Positions 17,203 to 25,269 of a stretch of 35,398 nucleotides of DNA are shown in pieces (within the stretch, counting starts at the first letter, position 1; every line of letters begins with the position of its first letter). The notes under the pieces are model-generated. The model searched no databases and was not told the origin of the DNA. It worked only from the letters and a program-made list of their open reading frames with translations. Both the position numbers and the translations under genes were made by a program. Source of the stretch: Planctomycetaceae bacterium (lineage in GTDB: Bacteria > Planctomycetota > Planctomycetia > Planctomycetales > Planctomycetaceae); assembly GCA_009691905.1 (NCBI GenBank), contig SIAF01000010.1, positions 1 through 35,398 on the forward strand. The letters run 5' to 3'.

Positions 17203-17411
17203 GGCTCGTGCTCATTGTGATTTTCGGAATCGCCGGGCTCGCCATCGTCGTAACGGTGCGACAGCGTTTCGAAAATGCGGCGGTGGGCCGCGCGGACTCG
17301 CTCGGCCGCGACATCTTCGGTTTCGATGATGACTTTCGTCCCTTCGGGCAAATCCACGGGATCGAGGGGCCGGAAGAGGCCCTTTTCATAGACGGCTGGT
17401 ATGGCGTTCAT
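17199..17411 (-). CDS. DUF104 (AF2212-like) antitoxin
   Basis: This 70-residue protein matches the DUF104/AF2212-like antitoxin family: AVYEKGLFRPLDPVDLPEGTKVIIETE is the family beta-hairpin. The acidic C-terminal half (RYDDGEPGDSENHNEHEP) probably wraps the PIN toxin. GAGGTGA lies four bases before the ATG. It precedes and overlaps the toxin gene, the usual order for antitoxin-toxin operons. The pair probably regulates its own promoter, perhaps through the inverted repeat at 17442-17461. Confidence 0.88.
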   Translation of the reverse strand: MNAIPAVYEKGLFRPLDPVDLPEGTKVIIETEDVAAERVRAAHRRIFETLSHRYDDGEPGDSENHNEHEP

Positions 17412-17441
17412 CCCCTCACCTCATGCAGCTGGTTTCGCGTT

Positions 17442-17461
17442 TATACTCGTCCAATAGTATA
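17442..17461 (-). promoter_or_regulatory. Candidate toxin-antitoxin promoter/operator
   Basis: TATACT and AGTATA form a 6-bp inverted repeat with an 8-bp spacer, 30 bp upstream of the antitoxin ATG. On the minus strand TATACT fits a -10 box, and TATAAA follows nearby. A symmetrical site over a promoter is what an autoregulated toxin-antitoxin operon would need; this is inference. Confidence 0.35.
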
Positions 17462-17472
17462 CCAGGTTCCGT

Positions 17473-17508
17473 CGGGTGTCACGGACAGCGATCCCGGCGC
17501 GCCGGGAT
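17473..17508 (+). repeat. Partial copy of the CGGGTGCCACGGACAGCGA family plus 18-nt palindrome
   Basis: CGGGTGTCACGGACAGCGA differs by one base from the start of the 40-nt arms at 20326 and 20441. It runs into the perfect palindrome ATCCCGGCGCGCCGGGAT (17491-17508). It lies between the toxin-antitoxin operon and the STAND gene. Confidence 0.7.
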
Positions 17509-17667
17509 ATGTGCGGAGAGCGGAAAGCCGAAAGCGGAAAACGGATGGTTGATGCCCGATGGCTTTGCTGTGGTCGCGGGCGGTTTGCGTTTCTGGTATC
17601 TCTGAAGGAAATCCATCCGTCGTGGGTTCATTCTCCGACCGCGTCGTGATTGCCAGGGGCCGTTGAT

Positions 17668-20220
17668 ATGCAACGTCGGGTCTTTATCAGTGCCGTCAGC
17701 GACGAGCTGAAGTCGTATCGCGTGCTCGTTGACCAGAAACTGCGGCTGCGCGGATATGAGCCGGTGGTTCAGGAGATTTTCGACCTCACCGATCAGGCGA
17801 TTCTCGACAAGCTGCGCGACAAGATCAGCGGCTGCGAGGCGGTCATCTGCCTGATCGGAGCGGCATACGGCGCTGAACCGATGCAACCGCCGGCGGGCGC
17901 ACCGCGGCGATCGTTCACGCAGTGGGAGTTCTTTCTCGCTCAGGAGCTGAAAAAGAACGTCTATCGCCTCGTTGCGACCGATGCGGCGCCCGTCGACCAC
18001 CCGAATGCCGAATCCGACGAGTTGCGGGCATTGCAGCAGACGTTTCGGGCCGATGTCACCGGCGATCGCGATTGGCGGTCATTCGCCAACCAGGCCGAGC
18101 TTCGGGCCGAGATTGCCGAGCTGCGGTTCCCCTGGGAGCCGGCCCGTGCCGGCGATTCCAAACCCCAGAACCTGCCGGCGAGCCTGGGAACCCTGTTCAA
18201 GGGACGCGACGAGTTTTTGAAGACGCTGCACGAGAGGCTGACGGCGGCCGCGGGACACGTCGCGGCGATCACCCCCCGGCACGCGATTCACGGGCTGGGA
18301 GGGGTCGGCAAGACGCAGTTGGCGGTCGAGTACGGCTGGCGGTATCGGGACGACTACACCGCGCTCTTGTACGTCTTCGCCGATTCGCCGCAGGCGCTGC
18401 TGGCCAATCTCGCCCGGCTGACCGGCGTGCTGCAGATCTCCGGGCTGGATCAGCAGGGGGACCCCGAACGGGCGCAGGGGGTGCTCGATTGGCTGCGGGA
18501 GCATCCCGGCTGGTACCTGGTGATCGACAACGTCGACACCCGCGAGGCGGTTCAGGGGGTGACCGCGACGCTCGATCGGCTTGTGGGGGGGCATGTGGTG
18601 ATCACCAGCCGCATCGCGCAGTGGCCCGACCTGGTCGAGCCGCTGGGGCTGGATGTGCTGGTCCCCGACGACGGCGTGGCCTACCTGCTCGAAGCGGCCC
18701 GGCAGCGCGACCGCGCGGCAGACGACGTCGACCAGGCGCGGGCCTTGGTCGGCCTGCTGGACGGGCTGGCATTAGCCCTGACGCAAAGCGCGGCGTACAT
18801 CAACAGGTACAAGATCGGGTTCGCCGAGTACCGCCGGCGCTGGCAATCGGGAGCCGAGCGGGTGCAGTCGTGGCACGATGCCAAAGCGATGACGTATCCC
18901 AGAAGCGTCGCCGTCACGTGGAACACGTCGGTCGAGCAACTTTCGGCCGGGGGCCGGCGATTGCTGGAGCTGTTGGCATGGCTGGCTCCCGAGCCGATCC
19001 CACGGGAGTTTCTGACGGGGATGAAGTCAGCGAATCCGCTGGATGAGGCGGGAGTCGACGCACCGGAAGAGATGCTGGCCGAACTGGCCGACCTGTCGCT
19101 GGTCAAGCTGACGGCGAACAGCGTGGAGGTGCATCGGCTGGTGCAGGAGATCACGCGCAACCAGGTCGCAGCAGATGAGCGTGCAGGCCGGGTCAAGGTG
19201 CTGCTGGCCTTGTTTGACGTCAATGAACTCGGAAATCCGACCGACCTCCAGACATGGCCCCGGTGGGAACCACTCGCGCCGCACCTGGCGGCACTGGTGG
19301 AACATGCCGACGCACTCGAAGTTGCCGAGGGGACCGCGCGATGGATGAACGGTCTCGGTTTGTATCTTGCTGAGCGAATCCGGTTAGTGGAAGCCGAACG
19401 GTTGTACCGGCGGGCGCTGGCGATCGACGAGCAAAGCTACGGTCCGAACCATTCCGATGTCGCCCGCGACCTCAACAACCTGGCTACATTGCTCCAGGCC
19501 ACGAACCGACTGGGGGAGGCGGAGCCGCTCATGCACCGCGTCGTTACGATCGTCGAGAAGAGTCTCGGCCAAGACCATCCGAATGTCGCTACGGCGCTCA
19601 ACAACCTGGCGCAGTTGCTCCAGGCCACGAATCGGCTGGGGGAGGCCGAGCCGCTCATGCGGCGGGCACTGGCGATCGACGAGCAGAGCCATGGTCCCGA
19701 CCATCCCAAAGTCGCCAGAGACCTCATTAACCTGGCTGCGTTGCTCCAGGACACGAACCGGTTGGGGGAGGCCGAGCCGCTCATGCGACGGGCGCTGGTG
19801 ATCGACGAGCAGAGCTATGGTCCCGACCATCCCGATGTCGCAAGAGCCCTCAACAACCTTGCGCAGTTGCTCCAGGCCACGAATCGGCTGGGGGAGGCCG
19901 AGCCGCTCATGCGGCGGGCGCTGGCGATCAACGAGCAAAGCTACGGTCCCGACCATCCCGATGTCGCAAGAGCCCTCAACAACCTTGCGCAGTTGCTCCA
20001 GGCCACGAATCGGCTGGGGGAGGCCGAGCCGCTCATGCGGCGTCATCTGGAGATCTTCCTGCAGTTCACGACCGCAACGGGCCATGAGCATCCCCACCTG
20101 CGTGACGCGGTCGCCAACTACACCGCACTCCTCGAAGAAATGGGCCGCACGCCGCACGAAGTCGAGGCCCGGCTCGCCGCGCTCACCCGGCAGTTCGGCA
20201 CGGGGGATAGTGGAGAGTAG
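17668..20220 (+). CDS. STAND NTPase: DUF4062-like + NB-ARC + TPR repeats
   Basis: From ATG 17668 (AGGGG upstream) this is 850 residues; the track's TTG start is six codons earlier. Residues 1 to about 90 (RRVFISAVSDELKSYR, CEAVICLIGAAYGAEP, FTQWEFFLAQEL) look like DUF4062, a Rossmann/TIR-like domain. The NB-ARC ATPase follows, with P-loop GLGGVGKT near residue 208, Walker B YLVIDNVD near 281 and sensor VITSRIAQWP. About residues 576-800 are TPRs of the kinesin-light-chain kind, with 42-residue units encoded by 126-bp near-identical DNA repeats. STAND proteins of this order sense a ligand through the repeats, oligomerise and switch on the N-terminal domain; many bacterial ones are antiphage. 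A defence role here is inference, helped by the neighbouring toxin-antitoxin pair. The last codons lie in a 14-bp tandem repeat. Confidence 0.9.
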   Translation: MQRRVFISAVSDELKSYRVLVDQKLRLRGYEPVVQEIFDLTDQAILDKLRDKISGCEAVICLIGAAYGAEPMQPPAGAPRRSFTQWEFFLAQELKKNVYRLVATDAAPVDHPNAESDELRALQQTFRADVTGDRDWRSFANQAELRAEIAELRFPWEPARAGDSKPQNLPASLGTLFKGRDEFLKTLHERLTAAAGHVAAITPRHAIHGLGGVGKTQLAVEYGWRYRDDYTALLYVFADSPQALLANLARLTGVLQISGLDQQGDPERAQGVLDWLREHPGWYLVIDNVDTREAVQGVTATLDRLVGGHVVITSRIAQWPDLVEPLGLDVLVPDDGVAYLLEAARQRDRAADDVDQARALVGLLDGLALALTQSAAYINRYKIGFAEYRRRWQSGAERVQSWHDAKAMTYPRSVAVTWNTSVEQLSAGGRRLLELLAWLAPEPIPREFLTGMKSANPLDEAGVDAPEEMLAELADLSLVKLTANSVEVHRLVQEITRNQVAADERAGRVKVLLALFDVNELGNPTDLQTWPRWEPLAPHLAALVEHADALEVAEGTARWMNGLGLYLAERIRLVEAERLYRRALAIDEQSYGPNHSDVARDLNNLATLLQATNRLGEAEPLMHRVVTIVEKSLGQDHPNVATALNNLAQLLQATNRLGEAEPLMRRALAIDEQSHGPDHPKVARDLINLAALLQDTNRLGEAEPLMRRALVIDEQSYGPDHPDVARALNNLAQLLQATNRLGEAEPLMRRALAINEQSYGPDHPDVARALNNLAQLLQATNRLGEAEPLMRRHLEIFLQFTTATGHEHPHLRDAVANYTALLEEMGRTPHEVEARLAALTRQFGTGDSGE
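19471..20042 (+). repeat. 126-bp tandem repeats encoding TPRs
   Basis: Units begin with CTCAACAACCT (or CTCATTAACCT) at 19471, 19597, 19723, 19849 and 19975, exactly 126 bp apart. The last two are identical for their first 68 bases, which points to recent duplication or gene conversion within the array. Confidence 0.9.
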
Positions 20221-20247
20221 ATAGTGGATGGTAGATAGTGGATGGTG
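20206..20247 (+). repeat. 14-bp tandem repeat (3 units) across the STAND stop codon
   Basis: The units are GATAGTGGAGAGTA, GATAGTGGATGGTA and GATAGTGGATGGTG. The stop codon TAG of the STAND gene spans the junction of units 1 and 2, so the last residues (DSGE) are encoded by the repeat. A related GGATAGTGGAT occurs near 20492. Confidence 0.85.
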
Positions 20248-20872
20248 GCGGGGCGCGCAGTGGAGCTTTCCCGGCGGGGGCGTCCTGGGCAGAGTTTGGC
20301 GCGGCGTGAAAGGGCCGCATTCCTTCGGGTGCCACGGACAGCGACCAACGGGAGTCGTCCGTGCGTACGTCTCGTTGCGCTGCCAGTTCTCCCTCACGAC
20401 GTTCAGAATTCACTCAGGAAACGCACTCCGGTTTGCCACTCGCACGGACGACTCCCTTCGGTCGCTGTCCGTGGCACCCGGCGCGGGGGAATCGTGGATA
20501 GTGGATCGTAACGGGACCGGTAGCGAAGCAGAGCTTCGGCGGGTGCGATCCCGAGCTGAAATTGGGATCGCTCTCACCCCGCCACCCAACGTTTCACAGC
20601 ATGACCGGGGTCCTGCCGATCGAAAGGACTTCGCTCCAACGCCTTGTCCCTGAGCTTCGTAGAACATCCCGGCGGATTGTCTCCCGTCTTTCGATCCGAT
20701 ACAAATGGGTTTTCTCCCCGTGTTTGTCGGTCGAACCCCGTTTCTCCCTGAAACCGGGGCTTGTCCCTGGAATCGGTCTCGTTCAGCGTCCTTACTTCCC
20801 GGCTGTGCCTTGAACTCTGTCGCTCTTTCCACCGCGGTTGAGGTTCCCTCGCAAGGGCCTTATCGGCTTTGG
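20221..20872. other. 652-bp repeat-bearing gap after the STAND gene
   Basis: I see no gene here. The gap holds the end of the 14-bp tandem, the 40-nt inverted repeat (20326-20480), a hairpin CGAAGC-AGA-GCTTCG (20524-20538), and a looser stem with GATCCC (20547-20552) pairing to GGGATC (20564-20569). The ORF track extends the next gene back to 20705, but that extension has no signal peptide or domain. Confidence 0.65.
20326..20480. repeat. 40-nt inverted repeat enclosing 75 bp
   Basis: The left arm (20326-20365) starts CGGGTGCCACGGACAGCGACC. The right arm (20441-20480) is its reverse complement except for two or three bases in the centre. The 75-bp interior shows no ORF of note. A one-mismatch partial copy lies upstream of the STAND gene at 17473. 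Confidence 0.88.
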
Positions 20873-23227
20873 ATGAAACGCCGGCTGCCGCGGCCGGCCC
20901 TGTGTCTGGCTGCACTGTGGGGCCTGGTTGCGCTCGGCACGGCACCGCTGGCAGGTCAGGAACGCCCCCCGTCAACCGCGGAGACCTCCCCGGCCGGTAA
21001 TCACGGCATCGCCATCGAACGAATTGAGATCGGCCTGGCAGGTCACTACAAAGTCGGCGAATGGACGGCGCTGCGCCTCGTGGTCCGCGCTGCGACCCCG
21101 CAGCAGGTCTCGGTCGTTGTCGAAGCCCCCGATTCCGACGACAACCTCGCCCTGCTGCCCAGCCGCCTGTTCGATCTTCCGGCGAATGTGCCGACGCGGC
21201 TCGAATCCTGCTTCCGCACCGGGCGCCAGCACGGCGAATTGCGGATTCGACTGGTCGACCCGCAGGGGGGCCTGCTGCTCGAACGCCCGTTGCGGACGTC
21301 TGAAGATGAATCGGCGGTCTTGCGTCCCGCGCTGCGGCACGATGTGCCGCTGTGGGTCACGCTGCCCCAACTGCCCGACCTGGAGAGCGGGCCGGCGCGG
21401 GCCAGATCAGAAGCACGCAGCGCGGCGTTGCCGACGGCCGAGTCGAGCTACGAGCCGCAGGTCGCCCGGCTCCAATCGCTGGCAGAACTTCCCGAGCACC
21501 CCAAGGCGCTCGAATCGGTCGATATTCTTGTATTGCCGACGGCGCCGCGCGCTGACGGAGCCTCGCTGTTGGCGGGCATGACGGCCCAGCACGATCGGGT
21601 GTTGCACGACTGGGTTCGCGGGGGGGGACATTTGCTCGTGACAGTCGCTCAGGCGGCGAACGAGTATCGTGAGTCGCCGTTGGCAGCGTGGGTGCCGATC
21701 GAAGTCGCCGGTCGCGGATCGCTGCGACAGTTCACGGGGCTCGAGAGCTTCTCGGGAATTAGCGTGCCATTGCGGACTGGGGGATCGCAGCCGGTGGCGC
21801 GACTGGCGCCGCTGACGAACGGGAAGGCGATCGTCAAAGAAGGCAACGCCGTGCTGATCGCGGCCGCTCCCTACGGATTTGGCCGGGTCACGCTCGCCGG
21901 CATTGATCTCGAAACGCCGCCGTTTTCCACGTGGTCGGCACTGCCCAGCGTACTCCGAAAACTGGCGGGGGCGCCGGGCCGCGCGACGCAGCAGGCGGCG
22001 CGGCAGCCGAACCGGCAATTGTCGCAGACGGGAATCACCGACATCGCCACGCAATTGCAGACCGCTCGCGAGGATTTTCCGGCCGTGGCACGCCCCTCGC
22101 ATTGGTGGGTGATGGGCTTGTTGATCGCCTACCTGCTCGTCATCGGGCCGCTCGATTATTTTGTCGTGCATCGCTGGCTGCGGCGTCCGGAACTGACCTG
22201 GTTGACGTTTCCGCTGCTGGTGTGCCTGGGGGCGGGTGCCGCGACCTGGGGAGCGACGCGCGCCAATGCTCGCGGGCTGAAATTCAACCAGCTCGATCTG
22301 GTCGATTACGACGCGTCGACCAAATCGTGCCGCGGTCGCACCTGGATCTCGATTTACAGCCCCGAGAACCGGCGGTACGAAATCGCCGTCAAGCCGGGCC
22401 CAGTTAAACCCAGCACGGCCAAGCCGGGCACGGCCACACCAGTCACCCTGACCTGGAGTGGCGTTCCCGAGAATTCGGTCAGCGGCGTTTATCGTCCGGG
22501 GGGTGCGGGGGGAAGCCGGCGGGAATACGCTTTTTCGACCGACGCAACCCAGGTCGAGAACCTGCCGATCCTGCAGTGGTCCACAAAAAGCTTGTGCGCC
22601 ACCTGGGAATCGGACGTCGATTCGCCGCCGGTCGAGAGCCGCCTCGAAACCGCCGGTCCGGGACAAATTCGAGGGACCTTGACGCATCACCTGCCGGAAA
22701 CACTGGAAGACTGCCTGCTGATCGTCGGCGGCTGGGCGTATGCGCCGACACGCGCGAATGCCTCGATCGCGCCCGACGTTGCCTGGACGCCGGGGGGACC
22801 TCAAGGCCGGGCGCGCGATCTCAAGGCGCTGCTGACGGGTGAACGTCGCACCCGCAAGGAAAACGGCAAGCTTCAAACCGAAGTTTTGACCACCACCGCG
22901 CCGTACAATCCGTTCAACGTCAACCCGGTCGATCTGATCCAGATGATTTCGTTTCACCAGGTGGCCGGCGGCAGCGAATACACGGGGCTGGCAAACGCCG
23001 CGCTCCGCGACCTCGAACTGACGCACCTGATGAAACTCGGTCGCGGCATTCTGATCGGTCGCATCAAGTCGCCACAGGCGCAAGTTGCGATCGACGGCCA
23101 GACACCGACCCCCGCCGATGCGGCCGCATTCGTCAGGCTGATCGTGCCCGTGACCAATATCGAGCGGGCGCCGGCAGCGACAATTCCCAAAGCGGGTGAG
23201 CGAGAGCCGTCCGGCGTCTTGCAGTAA
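20873..23227 (+). CDS. Large envelope protein with internal membrane spans, next to an ABC ATPase
   Basis: From ATG 20873 there are 784 residues with a signal peptide (MKRRLPRPALCLAALWGLVALG). The first 400 residues appear periplasmic: a beta domain (IERIEIGLAGHYKVGEWTALRLVV), then a Rossmann/GATase-like part (VDILVLPTAPRADG, VRGGGHLLVTVAQ). Two membrane spans follow (WWVMGLLIAYLLVIGPLDYF and LTFPLLVCLGAGAATWG), then a second soluble region ending LGRGILIGRIKS. This order recalls planctomycete proteins encoded beside gliding-type (GldA/GldG-like) ABC transporters; function is unknown. The ABC ATPase gene starts within about 35 bp, so the two are probably an operon. Confidence 0.72.
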   Translation: MKRRLPRPALCLAALWGLVALGTAPLAGQERPPSTAETSPAGNHGIAIERIEIGLAGHYKVGEWTALRLVVRAATPQQVSVVVEAPDSDDNLALLPSRLFDLPANVPTRLESCFRTGRQHGELRIRLVDPQGGLLLERPLRTSEDESAVLRPALRHDVPLWVTLPQLPDLESGPARARSEARSAALPTAESSYEPQVARLQSLAELPEHPKALESVDILVLPTAPRADGASLLAGMTAQHDRVLHDWVRGGGHLLVTVAQAANEYRESPLAAWVPIEVAGRGSLRQFTGLESFSGISVPLRTGGSQPVARLAPLTNGKAIVKEGNAVLIAAAPYGFGRVTLAGIDLETPPFSTWSALPSVLRKLAGAPGRATQQAARQPNRQLSQTGITDIATQLQTAREDFPAVARPSHWWVMGLLIAYLLVIGPLDYFVVHRWLRRPELTWLTFPLLVCLGAGAATWGATRANARGLKFNQLDLVDYDASTKSCRGRTWISIYSPENRRYEIAVKPGPVKPSTAKPGTATPVTLTWSGVPENSVSGVYRPGGAGGSRREYAFSTDATQVENLPILQWSTKSLCATWESDVDSPPVESRLETAGPGQIRGTLTHHLPETLEDCLLIVGGWAYAPTRANASIAPDVAWTPGGPQGRARDLKALLTGERRTRKENGKLQTEVLTTTAPYNPFNVNPVDLIQMISFHQVAGGSEYTGLANAALRDLELTHLMKLGRGILIGRIKSPQAQVAIDGQTPTPADAAAFVRLIVPVTNIERAPAATIPKAGEREPSGVLQ

Positions 23228-23260
23228 ACCCGCTCTCTCTATCCTTTGCAGCGTGCCTTT

Positions 23261-24190
23261 GTGATTGAAACGCAAAAACTGACCAAGCGCTACGGCGACC
23301 TGATCGCCGTCAACCAGGTCGATCTCAAACTCGACGCAGGCGACGTGTTCGGGTTCATCGGCCCGAACGGGTCGGGCAAAACAACCACGATGCGGATGCT
23401 GGCCACGCTGCTCAACCCCGATTACGGCGAAGCCTACGTCTGCGGCATGTCGATCTACACGCATCCGCAGGAAATCCGCCGGCTGGTCGGTTTCATGCCC
23501 GACTTTTACGGGGTTTACGATGACATGAAAGTCATCGAGTATCTTGAGTTCTTCGCCGCTGCGTATCGCATCAACGGCCCCCATCGCCGCAAGGTCTGCG
23601 AAGAAAAGCTGGAACTGGTCGATATGACCTTCAAGCGCGACGCGATGGTCAACCAGCTTTCGCGCGGCCAGACGCAGCGAATCGGACTGGCGCGCGTGCT
23701 GCTGCACGAACCGCAGGTGCTGCTGCTCGACGAGCCGGCCAGCGGCCTCGACCCGCGGGCGCGCATCGAGATCAGGCGGCTGTTGAAGCGGCTGGGCGAG
23801 ATGCGTAAGACCGTGATGGTCTCCAGCCACATTCTGCCCGAGCTGGCCGACGTCTGTAACAAGGTGGGAATGATCGAAAAGGGCGAATTGTTCGTCAACG
23901 GGCGGGTCGAAGAGGTCATGCAGCTGGTGCGACAGGCGATTATCCTGCACGTCAAGGTCACCGGCGACGCCGAACGAGCCGCTAAGCTGATCGAGCCGCA
24001 CGACGACGTCGCCAAAGTCGAAGTCCGCCCCGAGTCGCTGATTGTCGTCACGCTGAACAAAGGGGTTCACGACTACAGTTTCCTGTCGGAACTGTTGCAC
24101 AATGCCGGCCATCGCCTGACATTGTTTCGCGAAGAAGAACTGAACCTCGAAACCGCGTTTATGGAACTGACGCGCGGTCTCGTGCAGTGA
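23261..24190 (+). CDS. ABC transporter ATP-binding protein
   Basis: This is an ABC ATPase of about 309 residues. Walker A is GPNGSGKTTT, the signature is LSRGQTQRIGLARVL (a variant of LSGGQ), Walker B is VLLLDEPASGLDP, and the switch His is in VMVSSHILPELAD. The start is uncertain: TTG 23246 (ORF track) or GTG 23261; the latter is preferred because related proteins begin with IETxxLTKRYG. The C-terminal 90 residues (VTGDAERAAKLIEPHDDVAKVEV) are the regulatory extension seen in CcmA/GldA-like exporters. No permease gene follows, so the membrane partner may be the upstream protein or lie elsewhere. Confidence 0.92.
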   Translation: MIETQKLTKRYGDLIAVNQVDLKLDAGDVFGFIGPNGSGKTTTMRMLATLLNPDYGEAYVCGMSIYTHPQEIRRLVGFMPDFYGVYDDMKVIEYLEFFAAAYRINGPHRRKVCEEKLELVDMTFKRDAMVNQLSRGQTQRIGLARVLLHEPQVLLLDEPASGLDPRARIEIRRLLKRLGEMRKTVMVSSHILPELADVCNKVGMIEKGELFVNGRVEEVMQLVRQAIILHVKVTGDAERAAKLIEPHDDVAKVEVRPESLIVVTLNKGVHDYSFLSELLHNAGHRLTLFREEELNLETAFMELTRGLVQ

Positions 24191-24214
24191 CGGCCGGCCC
24201 CGCCTTTACCGGCC

Positions 24215-25174
24215 ATGAGCAAGACCCTACTGGAATACGCCGACTGGCTCGACGAGCGGAACCTGCTGTGGCCCGCCGCACCCCAACCCGTCCCCGCCAA
24301 AGCCACCCCGTACCTGCCGCCTCTGCCCGAGGTGCGCGCGGTGACCTGGAGTGTGTACGGCACGCTGCTGTTGATCGCCGACGGGCGACTTCTGCCCAGC
24401 ATCGCCGAGCCAATCCGCATGGAGGTCGCACTCGAAAAGACCATCCACGAATTCAACATGTGGAACAGCATGTACCGCAAGCCGGGCGCTCCGTGGGAGT
24501 ACATGCTCCAGCAGTTTCGAAGTCTGGTCGAAATCCAGCGGCTGACCGGGGCGGCCCGCAAGGGTGAGGCGGCTGAAGTCAACTTGCCGCGCGTATGGCG
24601 CACGTTGATCGAACGCCTGCAACACAAAGACTATGCCTGGGACGAAGACGAGTTGGGCGACATCGACGAATTCAGCGAAAAGGTGGCCTATTTTTTTCAG
24701 TCGTGCCTGCAGGGACTTCAAGCGGCCCCCAATGCGCGGGCCGCTTTGGCCCACATTCGCCGATCGGGCTGCCGGCAGGGGCTGGTCGCCGATGGCCAGG
24801 TGTTCACGCTGACTCAAATCCTGCGGGCGCTGCGACGCGGCGTTAAAACCCCTTCGCTGACGAAACTGTTTTCGCCCGGATGCGTCAGTTTGTCGTACCA
24901 GTTCGGCGTCAGGCAACCGGCCGAATCGCTGTTCGAGGCGTGCCTCGCCAGTCTGCAGCGCGAGGGCATTTCTGCCGCCCAGACGCTGCACGTCGCCTCC
25001 CGCTTGCGGGACGAACTGGGCCCGGCGAAACGGCTCGGAATGCGCACCGCTCTCTATGCCGGCGATCGGCACAGCCTCGAAGCAACCCCCGCCGAGGTCG
25101 CCGACTCGGCCCTGCGGCCTGACCGCATCTTGACCGACCTGCGGCAGATTCGTCAAATAGTGCGTAGTGGGTGA
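24215..25174 (+). CDS. HAD-like protein lacking the catalytic aspartate (pseudo-HAD)
   Basis: The 319-residue product follows the HAD hydrolase plan. Motif I is AVTWSVYGTLL near residues 42-52, where HAD enzymes have FDVYGTLL; Ser46 stands at the nucleophile Asp. Cap-like helices follow (ALEKTIHEFNMWNSMYRKPG, DIDEFSEKVAYFFQSCLQG). The motif IV region reads VASRLRDELGPAKRLGMRTALYAGD, where the usual GDS...ND has been changed. Both catalytic positions are therefore altered, so phosphatase activity is unlikely and a binding or structural role is possible. The fold call is by pattern only. It follows the ABC gene by 24 bp and precedes the FabZ-like gene. Confidence 0.7.
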   Translation: MSKTLLEYADWLDERNLLWPAAPQPVPAKATPYLPPLPEVRAVTWSVYGTLLLIADGRLLPSIAEPIRMEVALEKTIHEFNMWNSMYRKPGAPWEYMLQQFRSLVEIQRLTGAARKGEAAEVNLPRVWRTLIERLQHKDYAWDEDELGDIDEFSEKVAYFFQSCLQGLQAAPNARAALAHIRRSGCRQGLVADGQVFTLTQILRALRRGVKTPSLTKLFSPGCVSLSYQFGVRQPAESLFEACLASLQREGISAAQTLHVASRLRDELGPAKRLGMRTALYAGDRHSLEATPAEVADSALRPDRILTDLRQIRQIVRSG

Positions 25175-25269
25175 GTGAGCGGGGGCGTGTGCAACCGGGC
25201 ACTCGGCTGCGCCTCGCGGCTAAACGGTGTTGGCGAACTTTAAACTTTAACCTTCAAGCGTTTTTTGGC

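Noticed and set aside
19471-20042. Possible CRISPR array
   Set aside because: Repeats are 126 bp, contiguous, without spacers and in frame with a TPR protein.
19384-20397. 337-residue minus-strand ORF with repeated LPQPIRGLEQLRKVVEG
   Set aside because: The repeats are simply the antisense reading of the 126-bp TPR repeats; the opposite strand has the clear STAND protein.
21407-24112. 901-residue minus-strand ORF
   Set aside because: It is antisense to the envelope protein and ABC ATPase genes, has low-complexity Arg/Gln/Asp-rich sequence and no domain. It is a GC-rich shadow frame.
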